Position numbers and translations under genes: made by a program
Notes under the pieces: generated by a model
Database searches by the model: none
The model's input: the letters and a program-made list of their open reading frames with translations, nothing else
Told to the model about the DNA's origin: nothing
In this document: positions 13,888-16,623 of the stretch, in pieces
How positions within the stretch are numbered: the stretch's first letter is position 1
Layout: each line of letters begins with the position of its first letter
NCBI GenBank assembly: GCA_001800515.1
Contig: MGVN01000003.1
Span: forward strand, 194 to 16,816
Reading direction: 5' to 3'
Source: Elusimicrobia bacterium RIFOXYB2_FULL_49_7
GTDB lineage: Bacteria > Fibrobacterota > OXYB2-FULL-49-7
Length of the DNA stretch: 16,623 bases

Positions 13888-15753
13888 CTAACCCTCCACC
13901 CGGATACGTTCGATATCATCGATACGAATCTCGTTCCTTTCTCCCGTAACACCATCCCGTCCTTTGATGCACGGTTCAGAGGAATGAAGCAGAAGTTCCG
14001 TGGGATAGAAAAGAGCGCGCTTCTCCTTCTTCAACTCCACCTCAATCCGCTGTTCCATCAGAATGGAATAATTCAGTACATGGATGAGTTCATTATAGGG
14101 AAGCACCTTGAACTGACCCCCGTATTTTCCATTGTCGCGAGCAGGAGAGACGCCCTGCACCGGCTGCGTTTCAGGTAGAAGATATTCTTCCGATCCCTCC
14201 GCATCCATTGCCTCCCGTTTAAGATAACAGTCCAGAATGGTCTCCCCTTTCTTTCCATTGCCGGCCAATACGGGCGAGATAAAAGGAGAAGGCGCAAATC
14301 CAAGACGAGTCAGAATCGCAAAGAGATCATGATAGTCCGAAAAACGAACGGAAAAACCGATGGGTGCCATTTCATCGTACACGAACTTGGACCCTTGCAG
14401 GATTCCCTTGATCTTGTCGTAGGCTTCACGGGTCTTGACACGAAGGATAAAATGGGTTTCAAAAGAGACCACACCATGGGCGGACAGCCACTCTTCAAGA
14501 GAAAAAAGGATGTTTTGCGGTAGACCGCGGGGACACAATGTCTTAAAAAAAGGAAGAATATCCTGGGCGGACAGCCCCCGGTTCAGCCCGGCATAAAGGC
14601 TTTCCCGGGTGAGCTTGAAGGTGATAAGCGTATCCCCTTTCTCTATCTCCGTCAGCCAAAACAGGTTCTTTAAAAGGTGACTCTGAAGCTCTCGGGGAAC
14701 CAACAGTTCAAATGTCGGCAGAATCGTGGCCTGAACGGCGCTTTCCGGAAGCAGCGGCGTATCATTTAGAAAACCCTTTCCCCGCTCAGAAATGAGAAAA
14801 GAGGGGACGGCTCCGGAACCGGCTTCAATCAAATCAATAAACCCACCGTGATATAACCGTTCAAATATGCCGGGCATGGGACGTTGGTCCTCCCCGCTCC
14901 GGGCGAACAGATACTCCACCAGCTCGGTTTGCGCCAAGGGCCCGGATTGCAGAAGTCCAAGCGTCAGTCGGCTCTTTTCCTCCTGCCCGTTGCAGGTGAG
15001 ATAATCAAACCATTCCTTGGTCTGACGGGCTAAAGGCTGTTCAAGCCACTTAAGCCCCCTTGAAGTCAAAACCATGCGCTCTTCATCCGTGAACACGAAT
15101 TCCTGGAGTTTCATAAAGTGGAGCATCAGCAGCAACAGAGGCGGCAACTCGTGTTCCGCATAGCCCGTGAAACTGAATCGGTTACTGAAAACGGCGGTCA
15201 TGTTATCCATCTGCTTTTTATTAAAATGGCCGTGTTTGGTCCGCTTCAGAGGCTGACAGGAAAGGGAGAGCATGAATAAAACAAGATCGCGGAAAAGGGA
15301 ATCCCCGCATCCTTTGGCCGGACCGTCTTTCCCGGCCTTAAGCATGCGCGCGCCCTCCCGGATATAATAGACAAGCAGATGCGTCTTCAGTTCCTGAAAG
15401 ATATAATAACGGAAGGGGGTCGATTTGACCCCATAGATGAGAAAACGATTTTGAAGTTCCGAGAGTTTGGCGCTTAACACCTCTTCCTTCAGCGTTGAAA
15501 AAGCATGGGCCAACACGGAAGCGTCCGCTCCGGCGCGTCCTTCCAGATAAATGAAGCGAAGCAGTGCCCGGGCTTCCTCATCAAGGGAGGTCAACAATTT
15601 CGTCAGATAGTGAGTATCCGCATACCGCGCGATCATGTCATTTATGAGCGCGGTTACAGAGATGATTTTCTTGTCTCCGTTTCCGCAAAGCCCGGTCAGG
15701 ACAGCTTTGGGCAAAGCGTTCAGATATTCCTTTAGTGTTTTTTCTTTGGCCAT
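13888..15753 (-). CDS. Helicase-associated (Helicase_C_3/XPB N-terminal-like) protein with WYL-like C-terminus
   Basis: In the chosen frame (621 residues) this resembles the non-enzymatic XPB/Ssl2-like helicase-associated proteins known from several bacteria. There is no Walker A or other helicase motif, so it is not a helicase itself. The N-terminal half (about 1-330) is helical and looks like winged-helix repeats. Residues about 342-490 match the Helicase_C_3 pattern: ATILPTFELLVPRELQ, then FKLTRESLYAGLNRGLSAQD and LPQNILFSLEEWLSAHG. The C-terminal about 65 residues (from ELIHVLNYSILMEQRIEVEL to IRIDDIERIRVEG) resemble a WYL-type domain. Start: the ATG at 15753 lies 7 nt after the queA stop; an ATG at 15789 would add 12 residues overlapping queA. 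Neither has a clear SD. It lies directly before dnaE. A role in DNA repair or replication is inferred only from domain and position. Confidence 0.65.
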   Translation of the reverse strand: MAKEKTLKEYLNALPKAVLTGLCGNGDKKIISVTALINDMIARYADTHYLTKLLTSLDEEARALLRFIYLEGRAGADASVLAHAFSTLKEEVLSAKLSELQNRFLIYGVKSTPFRYYIFQELKTHLLVYYIREGARMLKAGKDGPAKGCGDSLFRDLVLFMLSLSCQPLKRTKHGHFNKKQMDNMTAVFSNRFSFTGYAEHELPPLLLLMLHFMKLQEFVFTDEERMVLTSRGLKWLEQPLARQTKEWFDYLTCNGQEEKSRLTLGLLQSGPLAQTELVEYLFARSGEDQRPMPGIFERLYHGGFIDLIEAGSGAVPSFLISERGKGFLNDTPLLPESAVQATILPTFELLVPRELQSHLLKNLFWLTEIEKGDTLITFKLTRESLYAGLNRGLSAQDILPFFKTLCPRGLPQNILFSLEEWLSAHGVVSFETHFILRVKTREAYDKIKGILQGSKFVYDEMAPIGFSVRFSDYHDLFAILTRLGFAPSPFISPVLAGNGKKGETILDCYLKREAMDAEGSEEYLLPETQPVQGVSPARDNGKYGGQFKVLPYNELIHVLNYSILMEQRIEVELKKEKRALFYPTELLLHSSEPCIKGRDGVTGERNEIRIDDIERIRVEG

Positions 15754-15760
15754 AGGGGTG

Positions 15761-16623
15761 TTACCGAAAAAGAAGGGTGGCATCTCCATAACTCAGGAAA
15801 CGGTATTCCCGTTGAATCGCCTCCTGATAAAGGTTTCGAATATGTTCGAGGCCGGCAAAGGCCGACACTAACAGCAACAAGGTTGAACGGGGCGCATGAA
15901 AGTTCGTAATCAGAGCCGTTACCACCTTGAATTCAAAGGGAGGATGAATGAACAGAACCGTTCGTCCTGCCGTGGGACACAGGGGTAATTCCTGTTGGAC
16001 TGCGCTTTCCAGAGCGCGAACCGTGGTTGTGCCGACCGCAAAAACCCGTCGCCCCTCCCCCCTGGCCCGGTTAACGGCATCACAGACGTTTTCCGAGATT
16101 TCAAAATATTCCTCTTCCATCCGGTGGCGGGAGACATCCTCCTCCTGCACGGGCTTAAACGTACCCAGCCCCACATGGTGAGTGACATAACCGATATGGA
16201 CCCCCCTGTCGGCAATCCGCTCTAAGAGCGCCGGTGTAAAATGGAGTCCTGCAGTGGGCGCAGCGACCGATCCTTCGATACGGGCATACGTCGTCTGGTA
16301 GCGGTGAATATCCTCATTGTCCGCCTCCCGTTTGATATACGGCGGCAAAGGCACGCTTCCAGCCGCAAAGAGCACAGCGTCGGATGCGCTGAAACGCATA
16401 CGCCTCTTCCCGTTCTCCGAATCCAGGGAAAGCACTTCTCCGGTCAGGCCATTGAAGCTGAGAACCTCTCCGGGCCGTAACGCCCGTCCCGGCTTGCCCA
16501 TCACCCACCAGATGTGATCACTCTCTTTTTCCAGAAGAAAGACCTCAACCTGTCCTCCGCTTTTCCGGCAACCGAAAAGACGGGCCGGAATCACACGAGT
16601 GTTATTCAGGATTAAAGCATCGC
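15761..16623 (-). CDS. queA: S-adenosylmethionine:tRNA ribosyltransferase-isomerase QueA (N-terminus outside window)
   Basis: QueA transfers and isomerises the ribosyl part of S-adenosylmethionine onto 7-aminomethyl-7-deazaguanine in tRNA, forming epoxyqueuosine on the way to queuosine. The reading frame stays open to the right edge, where it encodes DALILNNTRVIPARLFG, a family-typical segment. The true start is therefore beyond 16623, and the GTG at 16594 is internal. Strong family motifs follow: PTAGLHFTPALLERI, THHVGLGTFKPV, GTTTVRALESA, and the C-terminal RFLSYGDATLLFR. About 287 residues are visible of an expected 340-350. It is the most upstream visible gene of the leftward cluster containing dnaE. 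Confidence 0.95.
   Translation of the reverse strand, partial: DALILNNTRVIPARLFGCRKSGGQVEVFLLEKESDHIWWVMGKPGRALRPGEVLSFNGLTGEVLSLDSENGKRRMRFSASDAVLFAAGSVPLPPYIKREADNEDIHRYQTTYARIEGSVAAPTAGLHFTPALLERIADRGVHIGYVTHHVGLGTFKPVQEEDVSRHRMEEEYFEISENVCDAVNRARGEGRRVFAVGTTTVRALESAVQQELPLCPTAGRTVLFIHPPFEFKVVTALITNFHAPRSTLLLLVSAFAGLEHIRNLYQEAIQREYRFLSYGDATLLFR

Noticed and set aside
13888..15753. Calling the upstream neighbour of dnaE a DNA helicase
   Set aside because: No Walker A, DEAD/DEAH box or other helicase motif is visible; only the helicase-associated domain pattern is present.
15761..16594. GTG at 16594 as the queA start
   Set aside because: The frame remains open to the window edge and encodes conserved QueA sequence upstream, so the GTG is an internal valine codon.

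Overview
The window is a bacterial chromosomal segment of moderate GC (near 50% by eye) with dense coding on both strands. Every gene is of a recognisable bacterial type except one small membrane protein. Classical Shine-Dalgarno (SD) sequences precede several genes, and a periplasmic binding protein with a plain signal peptide and no lipobox suggests a Gram-negative cell envelope. The lineage cannot be fixed from this window. A DUF4954-like beta-helix protein, an alternative polyamine pathway enzyme and a Helicase_C_3/WYL-like protein together would fit Bacteroidota, Spirochaetota or PVC-type bacteria, but that is only a hint. No transposase, integrase, phage structural gene, CRISPR array, rRNA or tRNA was seen.

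Layout. (1) Positions 1-41 hold the first codons of a leftward gene that looks like moaD (molybdopterin synthase small subunit). Across an AT-rich 184-bp divergent spacer lies a rightward three-gene ABC importer for molybdate or tungstate (226-3649): a fused tandem binding protein, a permease and an ATPase. The spacer carries a 10-bp palindrome whose half-site spacing resembles a ModE-type operator. (2) A leftward operon runs from 8556 down to 3646: a DUF4954-like protein, an M24 metallopeptidase, a short DnaG-like CHC2/Toprim protein and miaA. The last two starts each overlap the preceding gene. The miaA stop overlaps the ATPase stop of the converging importer operon. (3) A carboxy(nor)spermidine dehydrogenase gene (8733-9935) is transcribed rightward from the divergent spacer 8557-8732. 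(4) A second leftward cluster enters from the right edge: queA (5' end outside the window), a Helicase_C_3/WYL-like protein, dnaE and a small AT-rich membrane protein gene with what looks like its own promoter.

How the genes fit together. The left end is a metal-oxyanion uptake locus next to molybdopterin cofactor synthesis. The two leftward clusters mix tRNA modification (miaA, queA) with DNA replication or repair proteins (mini-primase, DnaE, helicase-associated protein). The polyamine gene stands alone, and its decarboxylase partner is not in view. The items most worth following up are the CHC2/Toprim mini-primase inside a housekeeping operon, the Helicase_C_3/WYL-like protein directly upstream of dnaE without an XPB helicase, the fused double binding protein, and the candidate ModE-like operator. 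No clearly undescribed multi-gene system could be demonstrated.
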